The notes: generated by a model from the sequence alone, not told the origin. Counted from the first letter of the stretch, positions 1 through 9,883 are shown. The stretch: 64,000 nucleotides of DNA from Bacteroidales bacterium UBA5515 (GCA_002423895.1 DIOL01000019.1:79112-143111); one strand, 5' to 3'. Made by a program: numbers and translations.

Positions 1-1479
1 ACTGTTGCAGTGACTTTTAGAGGAAGTGATTTATACTCTTATTCAAATGAATATAAAGAAAGTGTAATTATTCCTGATTCTGTGTTTTATAATGCAAATT
101 ATTATTTAGTTACATCAATAGATGATTATACATTTTCTGGTTGTGATAGTTTAACTTCAATAAATATTCCAAACTCTATTACTAAAATTGGTAATGCTGC
201 ATTTGGAAATTGTGCTGGATTAACTTCAATAATTATTCCAAATTCTGTTATGTCAATTGGTAATCAAGTTTTTTCTCAATGTATAAATTTAACCTCAATA
301 ACAATTCCAAATTCTGTTACTTCAATTGGAGATAGTTTTTTTGCTTTTTGTGTTGGATTGACTTCAGTTAATATTCCTAATTCTGTTACTTCTATTGGTG
401 ATTGGGCATTTAATGGATGTACTGGATTAACTTCAATTACAATACCTAATTCTGTTACTTCAATTGGTCGAGGAGCTTTTTGGGAATGTTCCAGTTTAAA
501 ATCTATAATATTACCTAACTCAGTAACTTCTATTGGAAATAGTGCTTTTCATGATTGTTCAAGTTTAAGTTCAATAACAATTCCAAGTTCAGTAACTTCT
601 ATTGGCAGTAGTGCTTTTGAAAATACTCCATGGTATAATTCAAAACCTGATGGATTAGTTTATATTAATAATGTATTATATTCATATAAAGGCATAATGC
701 CAGAAAATACATCTATTAATATACAAGAAGGAACAAAAAGTATTGTTGGATTGGCTTTTTCAGGATGTAGTGGATTAACTTCAATTACTATTCCTAACTC
801 TGTAACATCAATAGGTGCTAACACTTTTATGGATTGCAATAGATTAACCTCGATAATTATCCCTGACTCTGTTACAAATATTGGTAGTGGTTTGTTTTGG
901 GGTTGTAGTGAATTAACCTCTGTACAAATTCCAAATTCTGTTACTTTAATTAAAGATATGGCATTTTTCTATTGTGATAAATTAACTTCAATAACAATTC
1001 CAAGTAATGTTGATTCAATTGCTTTTTTGGCTTTTTGTAATTGTACTGGATTAACTTCAATAACTTGTTTAGCTGTTACACCACCAAGTTTAGGTATTGA
1101 TGTTTTTCAAAATGTTGATAAATCAATTCCTCTTTATGTTCCTTCAAATTCTATACCATTATATCAAGCAGCAGACCAATGGCAAGACTTTAATATTCTT
1201 CCTTTAGCTTTAGATGATATTGAAAGTGATAATAAGATTGAAGTTTTAGTCTACCCTAACCCTGCTAAAGATATTGCAAAAATAAGGATTGATAATTTAA
1301 ACTCTAAGGCTGATATTATTGTTTTGAATATTTTGGGTAAAGAAGTTAAAAGAGAAGTTATTGCTAAAGAAACAAAAGAATTAGAGCTTAATATCAGCGA
1401 TTTACCAAAAGGTATTTATAATATTTTAATTGTAATTGAAACCATAAATCAAACAAAGAAACTTATTATTGTGAAATAA
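1..1479 (+). CDS. BspA-like leucine-rich-repeat surface protein with T9SS sorting domain (5' end cut by window edge)
   Basis: The reading frame is open to base 1, and the residues before the first GTG (position 10) continue the usual BspA N-terminal pattern, so the true start and signal peptide lie outside the window. About seven 23-residue LRR_5 repeats (pattern [14 protein letters not shown] plus a Cys-containing turn) are followed by an insert beginning [10 protein letters not shown], then four or five more repeats. The last ~75 residues (VYPNPAKD onward, ending KKLIIVK) are a type A sorting domain, so the protein is secreted by T9SS and attached to the surface. BspA-type repeats in this phylum and in treponemes mediate adhesion; the ligand here is unknown. 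The repetitive DNA makes copy-number change by slippage plausible. Confidence 0.9.
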   Translation, partial: TVAVTFRGSDLYSYSNEYKESVIIPDSVFYNANYYLVTSIDDYTFSGCDSLTSINIPNSITKIGNAAFGNCAGLTSIIIPNSVMSIGNQVFSQCINLTSITIPNSVTSIGDSFFAFCVGLTSVNIPNSVTSIGDWAFNGCTGLTSITIPNSVTSIGRGAFWECSSLKSIILPNSVTSIGNSAFHDCSSLSSITIPSSVTSIGSSAFENTPWYNSKPDGLVYINNVLYSYKGIMPENTSINIQEGTKSIVGLAFSGCSGLTSITIPNSVTSIGANTFMDCNRLTSIIIPDSVTNIGSGLFWGCSELTSVQIPNSVTLIKDMAFFYCDKLTSITIPSNVDSIAFLAFCNCTGLTSITCLAVTPPSLGIDVFQNVDKSIPLYVPSNSIPLYQAADQWQDFNILPLALDDIESDNKIEVLVYPNPAKDIAKIRIDNLNSKADIIVLNILGKEVKREVIAKETKELELNISDLPKGIYNILIVIETINQTKKLIIVK

Positions 1480-1511
1480 TCAGTCATAGTTAATTTAATA
1501 ATGTAAATGAG

Positions 1512-1548
1512 AAAAGGTTATCTTTTATTAGATAGCCTTTTTCTTTTG
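1512..1548 (+). terminator. Intrinsic terminator after the BspA-like gene
   Basis: An 11-bp stem (AAAAGGTTATC with GATAGCCTTTT, one G-T pair) and an 8-nt loop are followed by a T-rich tract. The same AAAGGTTATC stem recurs after both downstream T9SS cargo genes. Confidence 0.8.
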
Positions 1549-1630
1549 TCCATAAAGGCTTGCGTAATATTTCCTATTTATCTTTTTTAAAAAAAAGTTA
1601 TTTTTTTTAATCTTTTCACTTACTTTTTTA

Positions 1631-1638
1631 TAATTTTG
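1631..1638 (+). promoter_or_regulatory. Candidate -7 box (TAATTTTG) of the first T9SS cargo gene
   Basis: Matches the Bacteroidetes -7 consensus TAnnTTTG, 55 bp before the ATG. The preceding bases TTTTCACTTACTTTTTT are nearly the same as those before the tandem paralog's promoter at 4404, which supports a conserved promoter. A clear -33 TTG is not visible. Confidence 0.55.
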
Positions 1639-1693
1639 GGTGTTTATATATTTATAAATCGAGAAAAGTGTAATCATTAAAATCAAAAATATT

Positions 1694-4252
1694 ATGAAGA
1701 AATTATTATTAGTTGTTTTTGCTTTTACAACTTTATTACCTTTAATTGGTAATTCACAGACTATTTATAAATTAGACACTGTTTTTAATCATAGAACTGT
1801 TTTTAATTGTGATGCTATTTTAATAGATAATGGAGGAAGTTATTTAAATTACTCCAATTCTATTGATTATTGGACTTCGTTTTGTCCTTCTTATTCAAAT
1901 AAGAGAATGAAGATTAATTTCAGTGATTTTGATATTCATCCAAGTGATAATGTTCAAATTTACTATGGAGTTGGGATAAATGGGAATGCTTATATAGAAA
2001 ATCCTCAACAACCCTATTTCACTAATCAAGAACTTTTGGGAAAAGAGATTATGGTTCCATTAACTGATTCAAGTGGATGTTTAACTGTTCGTATTGTTAG
2101 CGATTCGGCTCTTAACTCCACTGGATTTAAAGCAAACATCACTTGCATTGATCGTTGCCAAACTCCAATTGCTGATTTGGATACCTTCTTTATCAAATAC
2201 AGTGTTTATGACACCACAAATCAAGCTATGAATGTTTTTGTTGATAATGTTTATGATACCATTTACAACGTTATAGACAGTACTTTTAGAATAACACATT
2301 ATAAGGCTGTTGATTTTTGTGAGGGTGATTCTATTGTTTTTGTTGCAAAACCTTTATTCCCTGAAAACAATGCTCCTTATACTCAAAACATTGGTTCTTG
2401 CATATTTAATTGGGATTTTGGCGATGGAACAACTAAAACTGTTTATGGCTCAAATATGGTTGGTCATAAGTTTACTCTATATAATGTTAATATTGTCAGA
2501 TTAGTTGTTACTGATACTAATCAAATGTGTAATAGCGTAAATAATTTGGAAATTAGAGCAAGAAAAAGCTTCAATCCAATTAGATCTATGCTTGACACCA
2601 TTAATCTTTGTTCAGGAAATACATTCAATTATTTGGTGGGTTATGGAAATAATTACCATTTACGTCTTTCCACAAATAGAATTGATAGGGCTTATGAATA
2701 TGATAGCTTATCATTTATTCCTGATGGTCCTAATTGTTGGTTGCCTTGCTTAGAGGCTAAATTAAATATTTATGATTTTATTGAAGGTTCAACAATAAGA
2801 AGTGCAAATGATATTTTAAGTGTATGTTTGAATATTGAGCATTCTTTTGTTGGAGATTTAAATATGGAACTTATTTGTCCTAATGGTTCAAGCACTATTT
2901 TAAAACATTTTACTCAATCAGGTGGAGCATATCTTGGACAAGCTTTTGATCAAAGTAATGGTTGTAACCCGGATAATCCTCAAAATGCTGTAGGTATTGG
3001 CTGGAACTATTGTTTTTCTAATTATTTACTTAATGGTCAAAGAGGAGTTATTAACGGGAACACTATGGGCTCTCCTATTGACTCTTCTCACATTGATATA
3101 CAAAGTGGTTATTTCCAAACTCCTGTTCAAAATGCAACAAGTATGTCCAGTGGATGGGAAACTGTTGATTTGAATGGTTTTTCAAGCCTTATTGGATGTC
3201 CAATAAATGGTGATTGGACAATAAGAATATGTGATCATTGGGCAAGTGATAATGGATATTTATTCTCTTGGAATATTGAATTTGCTGAAAATGGTTCAAT
3301 TGATTATCAAAACACTACAACTATCAGTAATGTTAATATGAGTGGTGCTTATGTTACCAGTCAATCAGATAGCGTATTTACAATAACATCTCCTTTGGAA
3401 ATTGATCCAAATATATCTAATATTTACACTGTCAATATAGTTGACAATATTGGTTGTGCTTGGGATACTTCATTATATTTAAACTTAGTTCAAACTCCAA
3501 TTGTAAATCTTGGTAACGATACTTCAGTTTTTGAACCAACAATTATTTATGCTCCAATAAGTTTGGTCGATCAATACACCTATTTCTGGCAACCTACTCA
3601 TCAAACTAATGCACAAACAACTACTCCTGATATTTTGGATTGTGATTCTATTATTAATTATTCTGTTCAAGTATTTAATTTAAAACCTTATATAACCTGC
3701 TCTGGATATGATGATATAACTGTTACAATTAACCCTACTCCTACTGTTCCTGTAAATATTGATGCTCAAATTAATATACCTCAAAACAATATTATTCTTA
3801 CCTGGGAATCTCAAGCTATGAAATATGATATTTATAGAAATGATGTTTATTATTCAACTACCACTTATCCTATATATATTGATCCAAATGTTGTTCAGGG
3901 TGAAGACTACTGTTATAAAGTTATGGCAATTAACAATTCTTGCGAAAGTGAGTTCAGTGAAACTTTATGCAAAAACTTTATTGGACTTAACTCAATTAGC
4001 AAAAATGAGCCATTGATTACTCTTTATCCTAATCCTGCAAAAAGTACAACTACTTTAAAAATTGAAGGTTTGGAAGATATGGCTAATGTTTCAATCTATG
4101 ATATTAGTGGTAGAATGATTAAGCAATTGAAACTTTACCCTGATCAAAAAGAATTGGAGATAGACCTTAATAATCTTTCTGATGGGGTTTATAATATTAG
4201 AATTGAGAATAATGATTTCAATAAAGTAAAGAAACTTGTTATTGCAAAATAA
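1694..4252 (+). CDS. T9SS-secreted protein with PKD-like and proprotein-convertase P domains
   Basis: 852 aa. A signal peptide covers residues 1 to ~22 (cleavage near GNSQ). A PKD-like module lies around 235-290 (FNWDFGDGTT). A P-domain-like jelly roll lies around 370-530 (IEHSFVGDLNMELICPNG ... DWTIRICDHWASDNGYLFSWNIEF region). A fibronectin-III-like stretch lies near 690-760, and a type A sorting domain (YPNPAKSTTTLK ... KKLVIAK) ends the protein. No protease catalytic domain is visible, so this is probably an adhesin or structural surface protein, not an enzyme. It has its own promoter and terminator. The following gene is a tandem paralog of the same architecture, and their 3' ends are nearly identical in DNA. 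Confidence 0.88.
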   Translation: MKKLLLVVFAFTTLLPLIGNSQTIYKLDTVFNHRTVFNCDAILIDNGGSYLNYSNSIDYWTSFCPSYSNKRMKINFSDFDIHPSDNVQIYYGVGINGNAYIENPQQPYFTNQELLGKEIMVPLTDSSGCLTVRIVSDSALNSTGFKANITCIDRCQTPIADLDTFFIKYSVYDTTNQAMNVFVDNVYDTIYNVIDSTFRITHYKAVDFCEGDSIVFVAKPLFPENNAPYTQNIGSCIFNWDFGDGTTKTVYGSNMVGHKFTLYNVNIVRLVVTDTNQMCNSVNNLEIRARKSFNPIRSMLDTINLCSGNTFNYLVGYGNNYHLRLSTNRIDRAYEYDSLSFIPDGPNCWLPCLEAKLNIYDFIEGSTIRSANDILSVCLNIEHSFVGDLNMELICPNGSSTILKHFTQSGGAYLGQAFDQSNGCNPDNPQNAVGIGWNYCFSNYLLNGQRGVINGNTMGSPIDSSHIDIQSGYFQTPVQNATSMSSGWETVDLNGFSSLIGCPINGDWTIRICDHWASDNGYLFSWNIEFAENGSIDYQNTTTISNVNMSGAYVTSQSDSVFTITSPLEIDPNISNIYTVNIVDNIGCAWDTSLYLNLVQTPIVNLGNDTSVFEPTIIYAPISLVDQYTYFWQPTHQTNAQTTTPDILDCDSIINYSVQVFNLKPYITCSGYDDITVTINPTPTVPVNIDAQINIPQNNIILTWESQAMKYDIYRNDVYYSTTTYPIYIDPNVVQGEDYCYKVMAINNSCESEFSETLCKNFIGLNSISKNEPLITLYPNPAKSTTTLKIEGLEDMANVSIYDISGRMIKQLKLYPDQKELEIDLNNLSDGVYNIRIENNDFNKVKKLVIAK

Positions 4253-4288
4253 TTAGTCGTAATTTTTTCTGTTTTGTTGATTTTGAAT

Positions 4289-4322
4289 AAAGGTTATCTT
4301 TAATGGATAACCTTTTCCTTTT
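4289..4322 (+). terminator. Intrinsic terminator after the first cargo paralog
   Basis: A perfect 10-bp stem AAAGGTTATC / GATAACCTTT with a 7-nt loop, followed by a T-rich tract. It lies in a 3' segment almost identical to the one after the next gene. Confidence 0.85.
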
Positions 4323-4403
4323 ATAATCAAAGTGTTTAAGTATTATTTCCAATATATGTTTTATAAAAATATATTTTTTAATTTCTTTTCACTTACTTTT
4401 TTG

Positions 4404-4411
4404 TATTTTTG
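4404..4411 (+). promoter_or_regulatory. Candidate -7 box (TATTTTTG) of the second cargo gene
   Basis: Matches TAnnTTTG, 60 bp before the ATG. It is preceded by TTTTCACTTACTTTTTT as in the paralog's promoter at 1631. Confidence 0.55.
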
Positions 4412-4470
4412 GTTGTTAATAAAGTTATTAAGTAGCAAATTAATTTGTAATCACCAAAAACCAGCATATT

Positions 4471-7014
4471 ATGAAAAAATTATTATTATCTGTTTTTGCT
4501 TTTGCATGTTTTTTCCCATTCATCGGCAATTCCCAAACCGTTTACAAGTTAGACACTATTTACAATAAAAGAACTGTTTTCAGTTGTGGTTCATATTTAG
4601 TTGATAATGGAGGAAGCTATCTAAATTACTCCGATAATACTGATTACTGGATTGCTTTCTGTCCAAACTATTCAAATAGGAGAATGAAGGTTAACTTCCT
4701 TAAATTTGATATTCATCCAAGCGACAGAATTGAACTTTATTTTGGAGTGGGTATTAATGGAACAGCTTATGTTGAAAATCCTGAACAGCCCTATTTTACC
4801 AGTAATGAACTTCTGGGAAAGGAAATTATGGTTCCTTTAACTGATACAACTGGCTGTATGACAGTTCGCATTGTAAGTGATTCTACCTTAACTTCAAGTG
4901 GTTTTAAATCATACTTTACCTGCATTGACAAATGTCAAATCCCAGTTGCTGCCTTGGATACTTTCTTTACAAAATATAATGCTGCCGGTCAGGCTTCTAA
5001 TGTTCCAGTAAAGGATATTTATGATACGGTTTATGATTATACTGGCAGTAATTATACAGTAAATAATTATAAGGCAATAGATTTTTGTGATGGAGATTCA
5101 ATTGTTTTAATTGCTCAGCCTCAGTTCCCTGACAACAATCTTCCTTATCCTCAAAGCATAAGCTCCTGCATATTTAACTGGAATCTGGGTGATGGAACTG
5201 TTGAAACTGTTGTTGGCTCAAATATAATTGGTCACAAGTACAGAAACAATATCAGTTTTGTTGAGCTTAAAATAACTGATATTAACCAGATGTGTCAAAG
5301 CACAAATAATTTAAAAATAATAACAAGAAAAAGCACTAATCCAGTCAGATCAATGCTTGACACTCTGAATATCTGTTCTGGAACTACATTTAACTATAAT
5401 TTAGGTTATAGCAGCAATAACAATTTAAGACTATATTCAAGCCATAATAATAATCCATTCAGATATGACAGTATTACTTTTATTCCTGATGGACCAGTTT
5501 GCACAATTCCTTGCCTGGAAGCTAAAATAAATGTAGATGCATTTCCTTCAGGTTCAGTAATTACAAATGTGTCTGATATTTTAAGTGTTTGTATAAATAT
5601 AGAACATTCATTTGTTGGGGATTTAAGCATAGAACTTGTTTGTCCTAATAGTACAAGTGCTGTATTAAAACATTTCACAAATTCAGGTGGTGCATATCTT
5701 GGTCAACCAATTGATGGCACTGGAAATAGTTGCTATCCTGAAATGAATCCTCCTGGTATTGGTTGGAACTATTGTTTTTCAAATCAATTGCTTGATGGTC
5801 AAAGAGGTGTTATAAATGGAAACAATATGGGCTCCCCTGTTGATTCAACTCATATTTTAGAAGGGACAGGTTATTTTCAAACTCCAAATCAGTCAGCAAC
5901 TTCAATGGCTTATGGATGGGAAACAGTTGATTTGAACGGATTTACTAATCTAATTGGCTGTCCATTAAATGGTGAATGGGAAATAAGGATATGTGACTAT
6001 TGGGGAATTGATAATGGATATATATTTTCATGGAATTTGGAATTTAATACTGGTGGTTCAATAAGTAATCAAAATACTCCAGAAGTTAATACTGTTACAA
6101 TGAATGGTGCTTATGTAATTAATCAACAAGATAGTGCTTTTACAATTTCAACTCCTATAGTAAATGACTCAAATGTTTCAAACAGATATAAGATTAATTT
6201 AATTGATAATTTTGGTTGTGCATGGGATACTTCATTCTATTTAAATATACTTCAAACTCCAATTGTTAATCTTGGTAATGATACTGCAATTTTTGATCCA
6301 ATAACTCTTTATGCTCCAACAAGTACTGTGGATAATTATTCATACGTTTGGCGACCAAATTTAGATTCTAATTCAAGTTTTACAACTCCAAATATTTTGA
6401 CTTGTGACTCGATAATGCTTTATGCTGTTGAAGTATTTAACACATACCAACAAACTAATTGCTATGGATACGATTATATTCAAATTACTTTTAACCCTAC
6501 TCCTGCTGTTCCAATAATAACTGATGCTCAAATTAATATTTCTGAAAACAATATTATTCTTTCTTGGGAATCAGAAGCATTAAAATATGATATTTACAGA
6601 AATGAAACTTATATTGCAACCACAACAGTTCCAATCTATGTTGACCCAAATGTTGTTCAAGGTGAAAACTATTGTTACAGGATTAAAGCAATTAACAATT
6701 CTTGCGAAAGTGAATTCAGTGAAACTTTATGCAAAAACTTTATTGGACTTAACTCAATTAGCAAAAATGAACCATTGATTACACTTTATCCTAATCCTGC
6801 AAAAAGTACAACAACACTTAAAGTAGAAGGATTGGAAGATATGGCTAATGTTTCTCTTTACGACCTAAGTGGTAGAATGATTAAACAATTGAAACTATAT
6901 CCTGATCAAAAAGAATTGAAAATAGATCTTAATAATCTTTCTGATGGGGTTTATAATATTAGAATTGAAAATAATGATTTCAATAAAGTAAAGAAACTTG
7001 TTATTGCAAAATAA
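4471..7014 (+). CDS. Tandem paralog: T9SS-secreted PKD/P-domain protein
   Basis: 847 aa with the same order as the preceding gene: signal peptide (residues 1 to ~22), PKD-like module near 230-285 (FNWNLGDGT), P-domain-like region near 370-525, fibronectin-III-like stretch, and type A sorting domain from ~770. The N-terminal two-thirds has clearly diverged from the paralog, while the last ~100 residues are almost unchanged. The sharp change suggests recent gene conversion of the 3' end. Function is probably surface adhesion or structure; no catalytic motif was recognised. Confidence 0.88.
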   Translation: MKKLLLSVFAFACFFPFIGNSQTVYKLDTIYNKRTVFSCGSYLVDNGGSYLNYSDNTDYWIAFCPNYSNRRMKVNFLKFDIHPSDRIELYFGVGINGTAYVENPEQPYFTSNELLGKEIMVPLTDTTGCMTVRIVSDSTLTSSGFKSYFTCIDKCQIPVAALDTFFTKYNAAGQASNVPVKDIYDTVYDYTGSNYTVNNYKAIDFCDGDSIVLIAQPQFPDNNLPYPQSISSCIFNWNLGDGTVETVVGSNIIGHKYRNNISFVELKITDINQMCQSTNNLKIITRKSTNPVRSMLDTLNICSGTTFNYNLGYSSNNNLRLYSSHNNNPFRYDSITFIPDGPVCTIPCLEAKINVDAFPSGSVITNVSDILSVCINIEHSFVGDLSIELVCPNSTSAVLKHFTNSGGAYLGQPIDGTGNSCYPEMNPPGIGWNYCFSNQLLDGQRGVINGNNMGSPVDSTHILEGTGYFQTPNQSATSMAYGWETVDLNGFTNLIGCPLNGEWEIRICDYWGIDNGYIFSWNLEFNTGGSISNQNTPEVNTVTMNGAYVINQQDSAFTISTPIVNDSNVSNRYKINLIDNFGCAWDTSFYLNILQTPIVNLGNDTAIFDPITLYAPTSTVDNYSYVWRPNLDSNSSFTTPNILTCDSIMLYAVEVFNTYQQTNCYGYDYIQITFNPTPAVPIITDAQINISENNIILSWESEALKYDIYRNETYIATTTVPIYVDPNVVQGENYCYRIKAINNSCESEFSETLCKNFIGLNSISKNEPLITLYPNPAKSTTTLKVEGLEDMANVSLYDLSGRMIKQLKLYPDQKELKIDLNNLSDGVYNIRIENNDFNKVKKLVIAK

Positions 7015-7051
7015 TTAGTCGTAATTTTTTCCTGTTTTGTTGATTTTGAAT

Positions 7052-7085
7052 AAAGGTTATCTTTAAAGGATAACCTTTTTCTTTT
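7052..7085 (+). terminator. Intrinsic terminator after the second cargo paralog
   Basis: Stem AAAGGTTATC / GATAACCTTT followed by TT and CTTTT. It is a near copy of the terminator at 4289. Confidence 0.85.
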
Positions 7086-7451
7086 GCTATAAAGGATTCA
7101 ATATTATTAGGAATTAAAATTAAAATCCCCAAAGGTAAAAAAGACCAATTGTTGCAAAATAAAAATTAGCCCGAGTAATATACTTATTCTCAAGTAGGTT
7201 ATAGCTTATTTATTAGAAATTATTTCATATTTTTCTCTTCATATCTTATTATTTTAGTGGAAGTTAATTATTTTCAAGATTTGTGATTGCATTTTTTTGT
7301 CTTAAAAATAGTTATTGCATTATTTTTTTTGTAATATTGCACTCATACTTAGGGGCTTAAAATGGAGTTCACACCTAAGTCTTTTTTAATAATATATAGA
7401 ACTCTGAATAATAAAGCTGCAGGCAACAGTTGAAATACTGCCAGAAATAAG
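7086..7451 (+). promoter_or_regulatory. Intergenic leader region of the YfaP-like lipoprotein gene, with hairpin
   Basis: There is no gene in these 366 bp. TAATATTG at 7332-7339 is a one-mismatch -7 box. Just after the start site it would give, ACTTAGG (7347-7353) pairs with CCTAAGT (7374-7380), followed by CTTTTTT. So the transcript would open with a terminator-like hairpin about 65 nt before the ATG. The first 230 bp hold nothing I recognise. Confidence 0.4.
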
Positions 7452-8480
7452 ATGAATGCAAAACTATTACAACTTTTAAAAAAACTGCACATCTATATTT
7501 TCATTGTGGCGGTTGGAGCAGTTGGTGTTTATTCTTGTACAGATGAAGAAGATCCAATTGTTAAACCTGCAGCACCAGTACTAAGCAATTACTTTGCTAT
7601 TCAAAATTCAACTGTTGCTCAAGGAACTATTCCTTCAAATCCAAGTGGAGTAAGTTTAGGTGAAGTGGTTATTAACAGTACTGCTATTGCTGGAGGTTCC
7701 TCTCATATTACTATAACAAGTGATAACAATATCCAAAAATTATATGTAAGCATTAAAGGTTCAAATCAGTATTATACAATCACTCCTAATCAAACTAAGA
7801 GTAATGTTTATGAATTTATTATTCTTTTAAGCCAATACCTTAATCAAAATTTTGAAATTCAAATTTCTGCTCTTTTAGGAGATGGATCAACTACTTCTCT
7901 TTATTCAAATCCAATTATTTACCATACAGCTGGTACTGGTGGTACTGGTGGATTGCAAGTTAGCCTTTCTTTCAACAATGAAAAAGACGTTGACTTATAT
8001 GTTATACAACCTGATGGTACAATAATTTTTTATGGTAATAAGGGAGGTCATGTTTATGATTCAGTTTCTCAACAATATGTTTACTATTGGGGATTGGATT
8101 TAGACTCAAATCCTGCTTGTAATATTGATAGTATCAACAATGAAAATGTTTTCTATCCTGACTCTCTTGTTCAAACAGGAACTTATCAAGTTTGGATAAA
8201 TATGTATAAGAATTGCGATACTTCAATTGCTACTACTTGTGTAGTTACTGCAAATTATGCTTCTCAATTAATTACTCCAACTTTTGGTGTTAATCCTTCA
8301 ACTCATATTTTCCCTATTGGTGAACCAACCAATCAAATAGGAAGTGATACAACTGGAGCTGTTAAGATTATGGAATTTAATATTACTAATAGTTCATCAA
8401 CTGGAAGTAAGAAAATTTACAAACCTTATTTAACAGAATCAGCAAGAATGAAACTTGATATGGCTCGTAGGAGAAGATAG
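7452..8480 (+). CDS. Lipoprotein with YfaP/DUF2135-like domain
   Basis: 342 aa. A charged and hydrophobic leader ends in a lipobox at Cys29 (GVYSC), so it is probably membrane anchored. Residues ~170-270 resemble the YfaP/DUF2135 beta-sandwich: DVDLYVIQPDG, then GLDLDSNPACN, then GTYQVWINMYKNC. No enzymatic motif is seen, and function is unknown; such domains occur in secreted or periplasmic proteins. The tail is basic (ARMKLDMARRRR). It stands alone with its own leader and a strong terminator. Confidence 0.75.
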   Translation: MNAKLLQLLKKLHIYIFIVAVGAVGVYSCTDEEDPIVKPAAPVLSNYFAIQNSTVAQGTIPSNPSGVSLGEVVINSTAIAGGSSHITITSDNNIQKLYVSIKGSNQYYTITPNQTKSNVYEFIILLSQYLNQNFEIQISALLGDGSTTSLYSNPIIYHTAGTGGTGGLQVSLSFNNEKDVDLYVIQPDGTIIFYGNKGGHVYDSVSQQYVYYWGLDLDSNPACNIDSINNENVFYPDSLVQTGTYQVWINMYKNCDTSIATTCVVTANYASQLITPTFGVNPSTHIFPIGEPTNQIGSDTTGAVKIMEFNITNSSSTGSKKIYKPYLTESARMKLDMARRRR

Positions 8481-8550
8481 TTAAATAGTATCATTCTAAA
8501 AATCCAAAATCACATTGTAAATCAATTAGGATTTTAGACTTAAAAGAAAA

Positions 8551-8590
8551 GGTAAAGTGTTTATGATTAAAACATTTTACCTTTTTTTTG
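8551..8590 (+). terminator. Intrinsic terminator after the lipoprotein gene
   Basis: A 12-bp stem GGTAAAGTGTTT / AAACATTTTACC (one mismatch) with a 7-nt loop, followed by eight T. Confidence 0.85.
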
Positions 8591-8615
8591 TTTATATATA
8601 CTCAATGAAACTTTG

Positions 8616-8678
8616 TTTTAATCAAATAGAATCAAGTTTTAATTTACTGAAATAAGGTTTTAATTTACTGAAATAAGG
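8616..8678 (+). repeat. 21-bp direct-repeat array A (2 perfect units plus 1 diverged)
   Basis: The units at 8637-8657 and 8658-8678 are identical and contain TTTTAATTTACTGAAAT. The 21 bp before them (8616-8636) is a diverged copy starting TTTTAAT. The core AATTTACTGAAA recurs in the array at 28171. It lies beyond the terminator, in a convergent gene gap. Confidence 0.85.
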
Positions 8679-8714
8679 TTTCACTCTTCACTAATCACTC
8701 TCCCCAAAAAATAT

Positions 8715-8834
8715 CAATCATAAAGAAAAATATAAGGGACATATACAAAAATATAAGGGACATATTTACAAATATAAGGGAGATAAATAAAAATATAAGG
8801 GATATATTTTCAATTATGATTGTGTTTTTTTGAA
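8715..8834 (+). repeat. 4 x 21-bp array B, enclosed by inverted repeats
   Basis: Four consecutive 21-bp units (8726-8746, 8747-8767, 8768-8788, 8789-8809) share AAATATAAGGGA. The array is enclosed by CAATCATAA (8715-8723) and its exact complement TTATGATTG (8814-8822). The 30 bp at 8805-8834 match 20814-20843 at 28 positions. Confidence 0.88.
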
Positions 8835-8870
8835 AGTTTAGTTATTTAGGTGTTTTTTCGTTTAGATATT

Positions 8871-8915
8871 TAAGGGCATTAAAGTCTTTAAAGTCTTTAA
8901 TGCCCTTATTTTATT
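8871..8915. terminator. Palindrome / probable bidirectional terminator
   Basis: Arms TAAGGGCATTAAAG (8871-8884) and CTTTAATGCCCTTA (8895-8908) are perfect and followed by a T-rich stretch. It lies in the gap between convergent genes. The 16-mer CATTAAAGTCTTTAAA (8877-8892) recurs at 53951. Confidence 0.65.
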
Positions 8916-8968
8916 TTACCGCAAACTAAGTTTTATTATTTGACAATAAGTATTAATTCAAAACTTAA

Positions 8969-9883
8969 CTATAGAAAGAAAAATAAAGTTCCTAAACTAA
9001 TTATTATCCATAGGGTTATTCCTAAAAGGAAGGATCTAAGCCCTGCTGTTTTTAAGTCTTCTATAGAGAAGGATGTTCCAATTAAAAACAATGCTAAAAC
9101 CATTCCTTTCTTTCCTAACCAATTCATATGATTGTAGGTTTCTTGATATTGTGGTAATAAATAAGCAATAACAATTGCTATTACGAAATAAAGTATAAAC
9201 CAGGGAATTTTTATTTTATTTGTTTTGTTTTCCTTTCGATTTAAAAACAATACTAAAAATGAAAGTGGAATAATCCAAAGTGTACGGGTAAGTTTTACAG
9301 TTGTTGCCACCTCTAAGGCTTCTTTTCCATAGGCTGCTCCTGCTCCAACAACACTTGAAGTATCGTGAATTGCTATTGCTGACCAGTAACCAAAATTTTC
9401 TTGACTCATATTAAGTGCTTGCCCAATAACTGGAAATATAAAAAGGGCAACAGCATTTAATACAAAAATCACTGTTAAGGCAAAGGTAATTTGATTGTTT
9501 TTGGCATTAATTATTGGTGAAACTGCAGCTATGGCACTTCCTCCACAAATTGCTGTTCCAGACGAAATAAGCATAGTGGTATTTTTATCTACTTTATATA
9601 GATAACCCAAAACCATTCCAAACAGGAAGGTTAATAACACTGAGGCTGCTGTTAATAAAACTCCAGTTTGAGAAGTTTCAATAACTTTTTCGAGGCTCAT
9701 TCCAAATCCCATTAACACAATTGACCATTGTAGGATTTTAGAAGTGTATTTCTTTATTTCGTATGGTTTTTCTATTTTTAATAATGTTAACAGTATTCCT
9801 GCTGCTAATGCTATTGGTGCTGTGAAAAACGGCATTAAACACAGGAAAGGTATAACATAATAAAGAATTGATAGTTTTTTCAT
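8969..9883 (-). CDS. yeiH: YeiH/UPF0324 family putative sulfate exporter
   Basis: 304 aa and strongly hydrophobic, with about nine or ten membrane segments. Family hallmarks include GMSLEKV after TM3, the SSGTAICGGSAIAAVSP stretch near residue 107, and HDTSSVVGAG near 173. The family is annotated as putative sulfate exporters, but transport is poorly proven. It lies 44 bp downstream of the AraC-type regulator on the same strand, so the two may be cotranscribed and the transporter may be a regulated target. Confidence 0.85.
   Translation of the reverse strand: MKKLSILYYVIPFLCLMPFFTAPIALAAGILLTLLKIEKPYEIKKYTSKILQWSIVLMGFGMSLEKVIETSQTGVLLTAASVLLTFLFGMVLGYLYKVDKNTTMLISSGTAICGGSAIAAVSPIINAKNNQITFALTVIFVLNAVALFIFPVIGQALNMSQENFGYWSAIAIHDTSSVVGAGAAYGKEALEVATTVKLTRTLWIIPLSFLVLFLNRKENKTNKIKIPWFILYFVIAIVIAYLLPQYQETYNHMNWLGKKGMVLALFLIGTSFSIEDLKTAGLRSFLLGITLWIIISLGTLFFFL

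Noticed and set aside
4332..4568. 78-aa frame across the promoter and start of the second cargo gene
   Set aside because: It overlaps the promoter and the real gene in another frame, with low-complexity composition.
7086..7330. tRNA or riboswitch in the gap before the lipoprotein gene
   Set aside because: I found no TTCRA arm, acceptor pairing or known aptamer consensus.
8726..8809. Array B is open in one frame as a repeating peptide (KNIRDIY-like)
   Set aside because: 21 is a multiple of three, so an open frame is expected by chance. There is no start codon, and the other arrays contain stops.
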